A stretch of 64,000 bases of DNA from Candidatus Polarisedimenticolia bacterium (GCA_036004685.1 DASYRE010000050.1:62001-126000), one strand, 5' to 3'; positions 8,193 through 16,525 are shown, counted from the stretch's first letter. Program-made: numbers and translations. The notes: generated from the letters alone by a model not told the origin.

Positions 8193-10412
8193 CTACTTGA
8201 TGTCCTTGAACAGCTCGAAGCCGGTCTTGAAGATCCTCGTCCCGGCGATCACGAACTTCATACGGTACTTGTGGGCCGACAGATCCTTGGTGCGCATCTG
8301 GTAGATCCATCCTCCCAGGCTGCTCTGGTAACGGAACTCAGGATCGAACTGGTTCGGAGAGTCGTTGATGTTGATTTTCGTCAGGTCCACCGGCTGGTTC
8401 GTGGTCAGGTCGAAGAGCTCGACGATCTTCGGCGGAAGCGCGTTGGTCGCGTCGAGGTTGAGGCCGCCGCAACTGAAGGTGAGCTTCAAGGGCCGCGTCT
8501 TGCCCAGCGCGAAGGGCTTCGGGGGCATGGGCAGCGAGCGCGGATCGTCCTCGGGAAAGGCGACGGCCATGGGGGCATACAGCCCCACGAAGCCGTCAAA
8601 GCCGTTCTGGATGTTGGTCGGATCGCACTTGCTGCCGATGCCGAGCGTCAGCGGCACGTCCTCGGAGACGGGGTTGCCGTTGGCCGAGCCGGTGAAGTGC
8701 AGCAGGAAGATGCGCGAGGTGTCGCCCAGGTAGTTGGCGTCCGTCGACAGGACGAACGAGCTGTTCCCCAGCTTGGGCGTCACCGCCGGAGGCGTGGAGC
8801 AGTTGCCGGTGGTGGCGGGTGTCCCCGGAATGTCGGGATAGCAGGCGGTGTCGGTCGAGATCGACACCGTCGTCGGGTTGTTGATTCCGTCGTTGGGCGT
8901 GAGATCCTGGGCGGGGCTGGAGATCTTGGCGCAGCCGCCGAAGAGGGTCGCGTACCCGGTATTGGCTACCGACACGTTGACCTTGACCGACTCGCCGGGC
9001 TGCCATAATCCGTCGCCGCTGGTGTCCTGGATGCTCACCGCGATCGGGCTGAGCGACATGGCGATCGTGCCGTTGGCCGGGCGGCTGGTATCGGGCACCA
9101 GCTGCAGGAACGGTCCGACGAAGGCGGAGCTGCCGTCGAGGCAGAGGTCGGTCGTGGGGTTCGGCGTGCTGCCGTCCAGGCAGACGTGGATGAAGCTCAG
9201 CACCTCTTTCGCCAGATAGCTCGCCGAGTTGCAGTTCAACGAGGTGCTCTGGCCCGAGGGAACCGTCTGGGTGGCCGCCTGCGTCTCGCAGACGGGCGCG
9301 GGGGGAGGCAGCGTGACGAGTACCTCCGGAGCGGCCAAAAGGTTGGAGGAGTTGGTGCCGGCTCCGGAGATGCAGAAGCAGGAGTTCCCCTGGCTGCAGG
9401 CGCCCTGTCCCGTGGACGGGCAGAGGGTGTTGCAGTTCACGCCGCAGCCGCCGCAGTTCTCGGCGTCGGTGTGGACGTTGACGCATTCGTTGTTGCAGGC
9501 CGTCTGCAAAGGCGAGATACAGGTGAAGCAGGCGGAGTTGGCGCAGATCTGGTTCGTTCCGCACGCGTGCCCGCAGGAACCGCAGTTCAGCGGATCGGAG
9601 GTGAGATCGACGCAATCGGCGCCGCACAGGGTCTGGCCGATGGGACAGGACGCCACGCAGGCACCGTTGTCGCAGAACTGGCCGTGCAGCGTGTCGCAAT
9701 GGATCCCGCAGCCCCCGCAGTTGCTCTCGTCGGTCAGGTAGTCGACGCAGGTGCCGCTGCAGTTGAGCTGGTTCGGAAACGGACAGCACCCGGGAGGTCC
9801 GGCGTCCAGATGGGCGGTCACGGCGCCGGCGGTGTAGTTGGTCAGCGTCGTGTTGTAGTTGACCTGGCCCGATCCGCCCTGCTGCGAGCTGGTCGTGGCG
9901 GTGACCAGGGTTTTCGGCGGGCTGAAGAAGGTGACCAGGCTGGAGGTGAGCGACGTGTTGGAGAGCGTCACGCCGGAGGTGCTGAGCGAGCGCCCCGGAA
10001 CAACGAACGGTCCGCGCGAAGTTCCCACGGGAAGTCCGGCCGTGGCCGTGAAGCAGATGTCATTGGTGCAGTTTTGGCCGGTGTAGGAGTAGATCGCCGA
10101 GGAAGTCTGCCAGGTCCACTTCGTGCCCACGCCCGTGGAGGTCCCGGCCGCCAGCGTGCCGTTCCAGGATCCCGGGCCCGCATTGGCCCATTTGAAAGTA
10201 AAGGCATTTCCGATCGACTTGTTCGTGAGGACGTTCTCGATCTTCGCGGGGTAGGTCGACAGCACGTTCAAGGTGACGCTGCTCTCGGCCGTCCCGTTTC
10301 CATCCAGGTCGACCGCCTTCGTAGCGGCCCGGACGATCAATCCTCCCAGAGTCACCATTGCTGCGAGGATGAGAAGGTACGTACAAGTACGTAGGACATG
10401 TCGTCGACGCAT
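8193..10412 (-). CDS. Secreted protein with Stig1-like cysteine-rich repeats
   Basis: About 739 aa from the ATG preceded by GCGGGGGATTTT; a longer open frame upstream has no supporting ribosome site. The N-terminus (MRRRHVLRTCTYLLILAAM) is a signal peptide. The centre holds three Cys-rich units of the form CxxxCVxxxxDxxNCGxCGxxC, each followed by CxxGxC-like pairs. Such units are common in secreted proteins of myxobacteria and relatives and resemble plant Stig1. The flanks are Ser/Thr/Asn-rich beta-type sequence; the C-terminal third resembles adhesin/CARDB-like domains (the IQDTSGDGLWQPGESV stretch). Probably a disulphide-stabilised surface or matrix protein. Function unknown. Confidence 0.75.
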   Translation of the reverse strand: MRRRHVLRTCTYLLILAAMVTLGGLIVRAATKAVDLDGNGTAESSVTLNVLSTYPAKIENVLTNKSIGNAFTFKWANAGPGSWNGTLAAGTSTGVGTKWTWQTSSAIYSYTGQNCTNDICFTATAGLPVGTSRGPFVVPGRSLSTSGVTLSNTSLTSSLVTFFSPPKTLVTATTSSQQGGSGQVNYNTTLTNYTAGAVTAHLDAGPPGCCPFPNQLNCSGTCVDYLTDESNCGGCGIHCDTLHGQFCDNGACVASCPIGQTLCGADCVDLTSDPLNCGSCGHACGTNQICANSACFTCISPLQTACNNECVNVHTDAENCGGCGVNCNTLCPSTGQGACSQGNSCFCISGAGTNSSNLLAAPEVLVTLPPPAPVCETQAATQTVPSGQSTSLNCNSASYLAKEVLSFIHVCLDGSTPNPTTDLCLDGSSAFVGPFLQLVPDTSRPANGTIAMSLSPIAVSIQDTSGDGLWQPGESVKVNVSVANTGYATLFGGCAKISSPAQDLTPNDGINNPTTVSISTDTACYPDIPGTPATTGNCSTPPAVTPKLGNSSFVLSTDANYLGDTSRIFLLHFTGSANGNPVSEDVPLTLGIGSKCDPTNIQNGFDGFVGLYAPMAVAFPEDDPRSLPMPPKPFALGKTRPLKLTFSCGGLNLDATNALPPKIVELFDLTTNQPVDLTKININDSPNQFDPEFRYQSSLGGWIYQMRTKDLSAHKYRMKFVIAGTRIFKTGFELFKDIK

Positions 10413-10496
10413 AAAATCCCCCGCTGAAATCGGCCCTCGCCGTCGCCCTGTCGCGATTTTGTTAGAATGCTTCCTCGATTGATCTTGCTGACCGGT

Positions 10497-10527
10497 TATT
10501 ATAACGACGGATCCGCCCCACTGGGGC
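10497..10527. promoter_or_regulatory. Divergent promoter region with palindrome
   Basis: A perfect TATAAT reads on the minus strand at 10503-10498, and an overlapping TATTAT on the plus strand at 10497-10502. Next to them the dyad GCCCCACTGGGGC (10515-10527) sits where a repressor could act. No good -35 was found in either direction, so a regulated or activator-dependent promoter for the Cys-rich protein gene is plausible but unproven. Confidence 0.4.
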
Positions 10528-10586
10528 AAGCTTTTTCAATCTTTCACGCCGAAGCCCGGGAAGACGAGCGGGGGAGGGGGACCCTT

Positions 10587-11423
10587 GTGAAGCGGCCCGT
10601 TTATCGTCTCCGGTTCTGGGGAGTGCGGGGAACCGTCCCCAGCCCGGCAGCGGACAAGCTCGAATTCGGCGGCAACACCATCTGTCTCTCCGCCGCCCTG
10701 GGGGACCGGGACTACCTGATTCTCGATTGCGGCAGCGGCCTCCGGCTGCTCGGGAGCCAGCTGGTGGGGCTGCGCAACCGCACCTCCCGCCGGTATCATA
10801 TCTTCCTGAGCCACTATCACTTCGACCACGTCGAAGGGCTCCCTTATTTTCCGCCGCTTTACGATCCCCACAGCATCATCACGTTCCATGGCTTCCGTTC
10901 CGGCCGGAAGTCGCCCCAGAAGATTCTGGAGACTCTGATAGCCCCGCCCTACTTCCCGGTCAAGCTCGCGGGGGTCCCTGCCCGGCTCCGGTACAAGACG
11001 GACGAAAGCTCTCCGTGGACGTTCAAAGATGTTCGCATCAGTTCTCTCCCCTTGCGTCATCCCAACGGCTCGCTCTCCTACCGGCTGGAGCACGCCGGCC
11101 GGCGGATCGTCTTCGCCACCGACCACGAGCACGGCGACGCCAAGACCGATCAGGCGCTGATCCGGTTCGCCGATCGCGCCGATTACCTGATCTACGACGC
11201 CACCTACATTCCGGGGGAATACGAGAGCCTGAGGCGGGGATGGGGGCACAGCACCTGGTACGCCGCGGTCCAGACCGCCCGCGCCGCCCGCGTCAAGACC
11301 CTGGTGCTCTTCCACCACCACCCCGATCACTCCGACCGGGACTTGAAGGAGATCCTGAGAGTGGCCCGCAAGGAGCTTCCGTCCACCCTGGCGGCGCGGG
11401 AAGGTATGGAACTGCCTTTTTAG
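10587..11423 (+). CDS. MBL-fold metal-dependent hydrolase
   Basis: About 278 aa from a GTG preceded by GCGGGGGAGGGGG; the open frame extends upstream to 10467 without a better start. The metallo-beta-lactamase signature is intact: SHYHFDH (HxHxDH), a later conserved FATDHEH, and a C-terminal FHHHPDHS. This arrangement (WGVRGTVPSP at the N-terminus, GGNTICL next) matches the cAMP-phosphodiesterase/RNase Z-like branch found in many environmental bacteria, often annotated as MBL-fold phosphodiesterase-like. The substrate is not established; a cyclic nucleotide is one possibility, interesting beside a cyclase two genes away. The TAG stop is the first three bases of a dispersed repeat. Confidence 0.85.
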   Translation: MKRPVYRLRFWGVRGTVPSPAADKLEFGGNTICLSAALGDRDYLILDCGSGLRLLGSQLVGLRNRTSRRYHIFLSHYHFDHVEGLPYFPPLYDPHSIITFHGFRSGRKSPQKILETLIAPPYFPVKLAGVPARLRYKTDESSPWTFKDVRISSLPLRHPNGSLSYRLEHAGRRIVFATDHEHGDAKTDQALIRFADRADYLIYDATYIPGEYESLRRGWGHSTWYAAVQTARAARVKTLVLFHHHPDHSDRDLKEILRVARKELPSTLAAREGMELPF

Positions 11424-11589
11424 TGTCGCGTCCCAGAAATCCCGTTGCATTCGACCGTCGATCCATCCCGGCTGGCTTCGTTGCACCTCGCTTACGTACC
11501 GGCTTCGGGTACGCCGCGCTCGGCGCGCCTTGCCATCCGGGGCGCCTCGAAGGTCTCGATGCTAACGTGATTTCTGAAACGCGATACTA
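11421..11589. repeat. Dispersed palindromic repeat, copy 1 (full-length, about 169 bp)
   Basis: Begins TAGTGTCGCGTCCCAGAAAT and ends with the imperfect inverse ATTTCTGAAACGCGATACTA. Its right end (CTCGATGCTAACGTGATTTC) is nearly identical to that of the 25276 copy; its left end (ATCCCGTTGCATT) matches the 14110 copy. No open frame inside. The first three bases form the stop codon of the MBL-fold gene. Confidence 0.8.
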
Positions 11590-11609
11590 TTCTATTAGTT
11601 AGCGGATAG

Positions 11610-13037
11610 TTAGGAGGGAAGGCGGCGGACGAGCAGCATCGTCATGTCGTCGATCTGAGGGCTCAGACCGCCGAAGCGCTCCACCTCCCGGACGATGAGC
11701 TCCAGAAGGCGCGACATCGGCTCCTGCTGATGGCGCCGGACCAGCTCCCCGACCCGGGCCTGCCCGAACGGCTCCGACAGGGCGTTTTCGTGCTCGAAGA
11801 TGCCGTCGGTGATCAGGGCCAGGATGTCGCCGGGGTCGAGCTGGTGCATGCGCGGAGAGGGCAGCGCCATCCCCGCGACGAAGCCCAAAGGAATCGTGGA
11901 CGCTCCGAGCCAGTCGCACTGCTCCGTGGCGGCGTGGAAGTGGAGGAGCGGCCCCTGACCTCCCGCGTGATAGATCACCCGGTGGCGCTCGGTGTCCAGC
12001 AACCCCAGGAAGGCCGTGACGAACCGGTTGTCGGGAAGGTCCTCGACCAGCTGGTCGTTGATGTGGCGAAAGGCGTCGTCCAGATCGGCGCCGAGCCGGA
12101 CGGCCATCCGCAGCATCGCCCGCACCTGCGTGACCGAAAGCGCGGGGCCGAGGCCGTGCCCGGTGGCGTCCCCGAGCAGGAGCATGAGCCGGTTTCCGTC
12201 CATGCCGATGATGTCGAAGATGTCGCCGCCGGTCTGATTGGCCGGGCGGCTCCAGCCGGCCAGGTCGTAGCCGGCGAGTCGCGGCACGGCTCGCGGCAGG
12301 ACCCTGATTTGAATGTCCCGCGCGACCGCGAGCTCCCGCTCCATCTTCTCCTTCTCCACGAGATCGGCGAGCATCTGGGTCCGCTGGATCGCCACGGCGC
12401 ACTGCGCGGCGAGGGCCGTCGCGATCCCCTGGTCCTCCTCGGTGAACACCCCGGTGTCCTTGTTCAGCACCTGCATGACGCCGACGAGCGAATCGTTGTA
12501 GCCGATCAGCGGAACGGTCAGCAGGCAGCGGGTGCGGTAGCCGGTCTTGAGATCGGATTCACGGTTGAAGCGCGAATCGGCGTAGCAGTCCGGGACGTTG
12601 ATCAGGCGGCGCGTCTCGGCGCACTCCCCGACGATCCCGCGGTTCGCCGGGAAGCGCAGCGACCCCACGCCGGTGGCGACGGTGGTGTAGAGCTCGCGGG
12701 TCCGGGGGTCGTATAGGAAGACACTGCCGCGGTCGGCGCGGAGGACGGTCCGGGCGGCGTCGATGACTTCCGTGAGCAGGGCGGTGAGATCGATCGGGGT
12801 CGCGAGCCGGCGGGTGACCTCGAGGATCCGCTCCATCGGATGGGCGCTGGGGGGCTGCCGGCGGGCTGGCGCTCCGGGAGCCTTCTTCTTCCGCGCCAGC
12901 TTCTTGGGTGCCTGCCTTCGGGTTGGCGGAGCGAGAGCCTTCTTCCGAGCCGGCGCTCGGGACGCCCGGGCTGGCGCGCTGGGAGTCTTCTTCCGGGCCG
13001 GCGCCCTGGGTGCTTGCTTCTTCCGGCCCCCCCCCAT
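11610..13037 (-). CDS. GAF-SpoIIE (PP2C-type) serine phosphatase with basic Ala/Pro/Lys tail
   Basis: 475 aa from an ATG with a very strong site (AAGGAGGAGGAGGGAC). Residues about 5-70 are a low-complexity Lys/Arg/Ala/Pro tail with recurrent APARKK-like units, resembling histone H1 tails. About 80-230 is a GAF domain (MERILEVTRRLA onwards). After a short coiled coil, the SpoIIE/PP2C phosphatase occupies about 255-475, with acidic metal sites in TGGDIFD, LLGDATGHG and the ITDGIFE and DDMTML motifs. Similar proteins dephosphorylate anti-anti-sigma factors, but none is encoded nearby. The tail could bind nucleic acid or acidic surfaces, which is inference. Confidence 0.92.
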   Translation of the reverse strand: MGGGRKKQAPRAPARKKTPSAPARASRAPARKKALAPPTRRQAPKKLARKKKAPGAPARRQPPSAHPMERILEVTRRLATPIDLTALLTEVIDAARTVLRADRGSVFLYDPRTRELYTTVATGVGSLRFPANRGIVGECAETRRLINVPDCYADSRFNRESDLKTGYRTRCLLTVPLIGYNDSLVGVMQVLNKDTGVFTEEDQGIATALAAQCAVAIQRTQMLADLVEKEKMERELAVARDIQIRVLPRAVPRLAGYDLAGWSRPANQTGGDIFDIIGMDGNRLMLLLGDATGHGLGPALSVTQVRAMLRMAVRLGADLDDAFRHINDQLVEDLPDNRFVTAFLGLLDTERHRVIYHAGGQGPLLHFHAATEQCDWLGASTIPLGFVAGMALPSPRMHQLDPGDILALITDGIFEHENALSEPFGQARVGELVRRHQQEPMSRLLELIVREVERFGGLSPQIDDMTMLLVRRLPS

Positions 13038-13082
13038 GTCCCTCCTCCTCCTTGGTTTCCTAGAGATTAGCAGAGAATGCAA

Positions 13083-13115
13083 GCGGTGCCTAACGCACCG
13101 GCGTTGTCGTATGAT
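13083..13115. promoter_or_regulatory. Divergent regulatory region: hairpin/operator plus TATGAT
   Basis: Between the divergent phosphatase and small-membrane-protein genes, a perfect inverted repeat CGGTGC-N5-GCACCG (13084-13100) is followed by TATGAT at 13110-13115 on the plus strand, a good -10 for the downstream operon. No matching -35 is present. The dyad may be an operator. Confidence 0.35.
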
Positions 13116-13154
13116 GGGGGCGCGAACCGATAGGACCGCTTGACAGGAGGCTCG

Positions 13155-13484
13155 GTGGCGAGCGCCGGCCGTCCCCCTCGAAAAGGGGTGGGCAAATCGA
13201 TCATCCTTGGCGCCGTTTTCGTGGCGGCGCTGCTGGCCCTGGTGATCTACGCCAGCTCCGGCTTGGGCCGCCACGCCTGCGAAGTCTGCCTCGACTTCGA
13301 GGGGCGGACGGCGTGCCGGAAAGCCGAGGGGAACACGGTCGAGGAAGCGCGCCGCACCGCGACCGACCTGGCCTGCGCCATGCTGTCCTCCGGCATGACC
13401 GAGAGCCTGCGATGCGCCAACACGCCGCCATCGAGCGTGACCTGCGACGGGACGCGCGCCTCAATTGCTGGGGGGCGGTACTAA
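13155..13484 (+). CDS. Small single-span membrane protein with Cys pairs (unknown)
   Basis: About 109 aa from a GTG preceded by AGGAGG four bases away; a TTG five codons upstream is less likely. A basic N-terminus precedes one membrane span (SIILGAVFVAALLALVIY). The short exported domain contains CEVCLDF, then three more cysteines, and an alanine-rich helix. It is not a family I recognise. It is the first gene of a three-gene plus-strand group with a 60-aa protein and ArfB, separated from the next start by only 9 bases. An envelope protein with disulphides or a metal site is plausible. Confidence 0.65.
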   Translation: MASAGRPPRKGVGKSIILGAVFVAALLALVIYASSGLGRHACEVCLDFEGRTACRKAEGNTVEEARRTATDLACAMLSSGMTESLRCANTPPSSVTCDGTRASIAGGRY

Positions 13485-13493
13485 GGAGCCGAC

Positions 13494-13676
13494 ATGAAGC
13501 ATGAGAGGACGCCGGGAGGGGGGCTGAAGCTGGAGCTGGACGATCGGGAGGCGCGGCTCCTGCGTTATCTCGCGGAGCGGGCGACGTTCGTCGACACCCC
13601 TCCGGAGGAGCAGGAATCGATCCTCCAGCTGGCGGAGCAGATCCTCGCCGCGCTGGGCCAGAAGCCGTCGCCGTGA
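13494..13676 (+). CDS. Small hypothetical protein (60 aa)
   Basis: An ATG with the site TAAGGAGCCGAC in front makes this a credible gene although short. The product is acidic and helical (LDDREARLLRYLAERATF, then EEQESILQLAEQILAALG). Its stop overlaps the start of arfB in a GTGA arrangement, so translation of the two is probably coupled. A role in regulating ArfB or ribosome rescue would be a guess; no domain is recognised. Confidence 0.65.
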   Translation: MKHERTPGGGLKLELDDREARLLRYLAERATFVDTPPEEQESILQLAEQILAALGQKPSP

Positions 13677-14107
13677 GCCGCGAGCCGGTCCACATTCTTC
13701 ACGGATTGTCGATCCCGGAAGACGAGCTGGAGCTCAGGACCTCGAAGAGCGGCGGCCCCGGCGGACAGAACGTCAACAAGGTGAACACCCGCGTCACCCT
13801 GCGCTTCGACGTGTTCCGCTCGCCGAGCCTGTCGGAGCAGCAGAAGCGGCGAATCGTCTCGCGCCTCGCGACGAAAATCACCGCCGCCGGCATCTTGCAC
13901 GTGACTTCCCGGAAGTCCCGCAGCCAGGCCGCCAACCGCGAAGCCGCGGAGGAGCGTTTCGCGGCGCTGCTGCGGGAGGCGCTGACCCCCAAGCTGGCGC
14001 GCCGGCGAACGGCGGCGCCGGCGGGCGCCGGGGCGGAGCGCTTGCGGGCGAAGAAGCGCCGCTCCCGGATCAAGCGGAGTCGATCCCTCCCGGGCTGGGA
14101 AGACTGA
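13673..14107 (+). CDS. arfB: Peptidyl-tRNA hydrolase ArfB (ribosome rescue)
   Basis: 144 aa. The catalytic GGQ loop is plain (SGGPGGQNVNK), followed by the typical VTLRFDV strand. The C-terminal tail is strongly basic (AKKRRSRIKRSRS), as needed to enter the empty mRNA channel of stalled ribosomes. Family members hydrolyse peptidyl-tRNA on non-stop complexes. The GTG start overlaps the upstream stop by four bases. A release factor RF1/RF2 is excluded by the short length and lack of the codon-recognition domain. Confidence 0.93.
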   Translation: MSREPVHILHGLSIPEDELELRTSKSGGPGGQNVNKVNTRVTLRFDVFRSPSLSEQQKRRIVSRLATKITAAGILHVTSRKSRSQAANREAAEERFAALLREALTPKLARRRTAAPAGAGAERLRAKKRRSRIKRSRSLPGWED

Positions 14108-14109
14108 TG

Positions 14110-14186
14110 TAGTGTCGCGTCTCCGAAAGCCCGTTAGCACCGAGGCCGACGGCCAAATGCAACGGGATTGAGGAGACGCGACACTA
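14110..14186. repeat. Dispersed palindromic repeat, copy 2 (77 bp, two identical-type ends inverted)
   Basis: Both ends are of the same type: TAGTGTCGCGTCTCC at the left and its exact inverse GGAGACGCGACACTA at the right (14172-14186), with CCCGTTAGCA and TGCAACGGG as an inner inverted pair. The right end supplies the TAG stop of the aldo/keto reductase gene (14186-14184). A long RNA hairpin is expected between two convergent genes, so it could also end transcription. Confidence 0.85.
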
Positions 14187-15164
14187 TCCCCAGGGCTCGG
14201 AAGCGCCGCGCTTGTACCAGGCGCAGTCGCTCGCGGCGGCCCGGGTGCGCGATTCGAGGGCCGCGCGCGCGGCCGCGGAGATCGGCTGGAAGCGCCGCCC
14301 CAGCGCCACGTTCTCCTCGAGCTGCCGCACCGAATCACAACCGATGATGACCGTCGAGACGGGCAGGCTCCAGACGTAGTCGACGCATTCCCTCATGGTG
14401 AGGCCCGATTTCGCCAGGAGCCTCCCGCGGGCGGGCACTTTCATGCCGATCACGCCCATCTTCTTGGCCGCCGCCGCCCCGAGGAGCTTCTCCTGGAAGG
14501 AGAGGTGATGCGGATCGGCGGCATTCAGCGCCATCAGGATGCAGTCGAAATCGAATCGCCGGATTCCCTCGAGGAGGCTGGCCGGGTCGTAATGGCCCGT
14601 GATTCCCAGGAAGCGCACCATCTTCTCCTCCCGTGCCCGCACCAGCGCCGCAAGCGACCCGTCCGGGCGGAAGATCGAATCGAGATCCTCCCGGTCGCTG
14701 ACGTGATGGAGCTGCCAGAGGTCGAGATGATCGGTGTTGAGGCGCTTCAGGCTGTTCTCCAGCAGGCGCAGCGAGCCGTCGCGGCTGCGATCGTCGGTCT
14801 TGCTGGCCAGGAAGGTCTCGGAGCGCCGCGTCTTGAGAACCTCGCCGAGGTAGTCCTGGCTCGGCCCGTACAGCGGCGCCGTGTCGCAATAGTTCACCCC
14901 GAGGTCGAGGGCGCGATGGATGATCCGCACCGCCTCCTGGCGCGCGGCGGAGCCGCGCTCCTCGAGCCGCGCCTGCCCTCCCAGGGAGAACAGCGCGACC
15001 TGATGGCCGGTGCGCCCCAGCGGGCGCTTCGGCATCGCCGCCGGCGCGGGAGTCTCGGCCGCCCGGCCCCGCGCCCGGATCGGATCGAGCGCCGCCAAGC
15101 CGAGCCCGGCGCCGCCGGCCAAGCCGATCTTCATGAACTCTCTGCGGTCCACCTTCTTGCCCAT
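14184..15164 (-). CDS. Aldo/keto reductase with Tat signal
   Basis: 326 aa. The N-terminus DRREFMKIGLAGGAGLGLAAL is a twin-arginine signal, so the folded, probably NADPH-loaded enzyme is sent to the periplasm. The AKR tetrad is present: Asp and Tyr in YCDTAPLYG, Lys in LASKTDD, His in LWQLHHV. The start has GGAGGCTCC before the ATG. It follows dinB on the same strand after about 85 bases. The substrate is unknown. Its stop codon lies inside a dispersed repeat. Confidence 0.9.
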   Translation of the reverse strand: MGKKVDRREFMKIGLAGGAGLGLAALDPIRARGRAAETPAPAAMPKRPLGRTGHQVALFSLGGQARLEERGSAARQEAVRIIHRALDLGVNYCDTAPLYGPSQDYLGEVLKTRRSETFLASKTDDRSRDGSLRLLENSLKRLNTDHLDLWQLHHVSDREDLDSIFRPDGSLAALVRAREEKMVRFLGITGHYDPASLLEGIRRFDFDCILMALNAADPHHLSFQEKLLGAAAAKKMGVIGMKVPARGRLLAKSGLTMRECVDYVWSLPVSTVIIGCDSVRQLEENVALGRRFQPISAAARAALESRTRAAASDCAWYKRGASEPWG

Positions 15165-15230
15165 GGAGCCTCCTTCGGAGATTCCGCCGAGGCGTCGTCC
15201 CGCCGGCGCCTCTCAGCAATAGCGTCAGGC

Positions 15231-15251
15231 GATTCGGGGGACGCGACTTTA
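15231..15251. repeat. Half copy of the dispersed palindromic repeat
   Basis: GATTCGGGGGACGCGACTTTA resembles the repeat end GATTTCGGAGACGCGACACTA at most positions. No partner end is visible. Its last bases form the TAA stop of dinB. Confidence 0.5.
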
Positions 15252-16484
15252 GTCGACCGCCGGAAGGCTGGAGGCCTCCGGCGCCGCGTCGTCCTTCTTA
15301 CCCCCGGGGCGGCGGACGAGGCGGGCGCGCGTCACCGCCTCTTCGCCGAAGCGCTCCCGCACGGCGTCGGACGCGATCGCGAGGCGCCGGGCCTTCTCCT
15401 CCCGGGCGTCGGGGAAGAGGAGCGCCGGCTGGCCGGCGCGCGGCGCCAGGGCGGCCGCCCCGACCCCCAGCAGGCGGACTCCCTTGCCTCGCAGCCGGAT
15501 GCGCTCGCGATAGAGCCGGCGCGCCGCCGAGACGATCGCCTCGGGAAGGTCGGTGGGCTCGGCGAGCGTGTGCGCCCGGGTCCAGGTCGTGAAGTCACCG
15601 GCGCGGACCTTGAGGCGGACCGTCCGGGCCGTCAGCCCGTGGCGCCGGAGCTGGCGCGCCACCCCTTCCGAGCGCGCCAGCAGGGCGCGATCGATCGCCT
15701 CGGGATCGACGAGATCGACGCCGTAGGTTCGTTCCTCCGAAATCGACTTCGCCTCGCGCTCCGCCTCGATCGGCCGGTTGTCCTGGCCGCGGGCGAGCGC
15801 GATGAGATGACCGGCCCGCTCGGCGCCGATCCCCTGCTCGAGCCGGCGCCGGGCGATCCGCAGCACGTCGCCGACCGACTGGATGGAGAGGGCGCGGAGA
15901 TGGCGGGCGGTCTTGGGCCCGACGCCCCAAAGCCTGTCGACGGGAAGCGGGTGAAGGCGGAGCGGCACGTCCGCAAGCGGCAAGACGACGAGTCCGTCGG
16001 GCTTCTCCAGATCCGACGCGACTTTGGCGAGGAACTTGTTCGGTGCGACCCCCACCGAAGCGGTCAACCGCTCCTCCCGCCGAATCTGCTCCTTGAGCCG
16101 GCGGGCGACGCGGCGTCCCCCCTCGAGAGAGGAAGCAATCCCGGTGAGATCCAGAAACGCCTCGTCGATCGACAGCGGCTCGACCACCGGCGAGATCCCC
16201 TCCATCATCCGGCGGATCGATCGGGAGACTTCCGCATAGAGGCTCATTCTTCCCGGCAGCCAGATCGCCTGAGGGCAGAGCCGCTCGGCCGTCACCGAGG
16301 GCATCGCCGAGCGAACGCCGAACGCGCGGGCCTCATAGGAGCAGGTCGAGACGACCCCGCGCTTGCCGCGATGGCCCACGATCAGCGGCTGGCCCGCGAG
16401 ATCGCGATTCTCGCGAATCTCGACGGCCGCGTAGAACGCGTCCATGTCCAAGTGAAGCACGACGCGGGCCGGGGAACCTCTCAT
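15249..16484 (-). CDS. dinB: DNA polymerase IV (Y family)
   Basis: 411 aa, the expected length plus a short tail. Catalytic motifs are intact: LDMDAFYAAVE at the N-terminus and LSIDEAFLDLTG for the second acidic pair. The helix-hairpin-helix stretch LWGVGPKTARHL and little-finger domain follow. It performs error-prone bypass of damaged templates. The C-terminus lacks an obvious QLxLF clamp motif; the nearest candidate is QPALLFPDA at about 370. No LexA-box-like element was recognised upstream. The stop codon is provided by a repeat fragment. Confidence 0.95.
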   Translation of the reverse strand: MRGSPARVVLHLDMDAFYAAVEIRENRDLAGQPLIVGHRGKRGVVSTCSYEARAFGVRSAMPSVTAERLCPQAIWLPGRMSLYAEVSRSIRRMMEGISPVVEPLSIDEAFLDLTGIASSLEGGRRVARRLKEQIRREERLTASVGVAPNKFLAKVASDLEKPDGLVVLPLADVPLRLHPLPVDRLWGVGPKTARHLRALSIQSVGDVLRIARRRLEQGIGAERAGHLIALARGQDNRPIEAEREAKSISEERTYGVDLVDPEAIDRALLARSEGVARQLRRHGLTARTVRLKVRAGDFTTWTRAHTLAEPTDLPEAIVSAARRLYRERIRLRGKGVRLLGVGAAALAPRAGQPALLFPDAREEKARRLAIASDAVRERFGEEAVTRARLVRRPGGKKDDAAPEASSLPAVD

Positions 16485-16525
16485 GACAGGAGACTACCCC
16501 ACCCGAAGCCGGGGCGCCAGCTGGG

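Noticed and set aside
4863-9008. A very long plus-strand open frame (over 1300 codons) opposite the FecR-barrel gene
   Set aside because: It spans two real minus-strand genes, has low-complexity Arg/Gly/Glu content and no domain; it is a codon-bias shadow in GC-rich DNA.
11425-11590. Small gene within the 169-bp repeat
   Set aside because: No start with a ribosome site; the sequence is shared in pieces with non-coding repeat copies.
13139-13144. Perfect TTGACA
   Set aside because: It overlaps the ribosome-binding site of the next gene, leaving no room for a -10 before the start codon.
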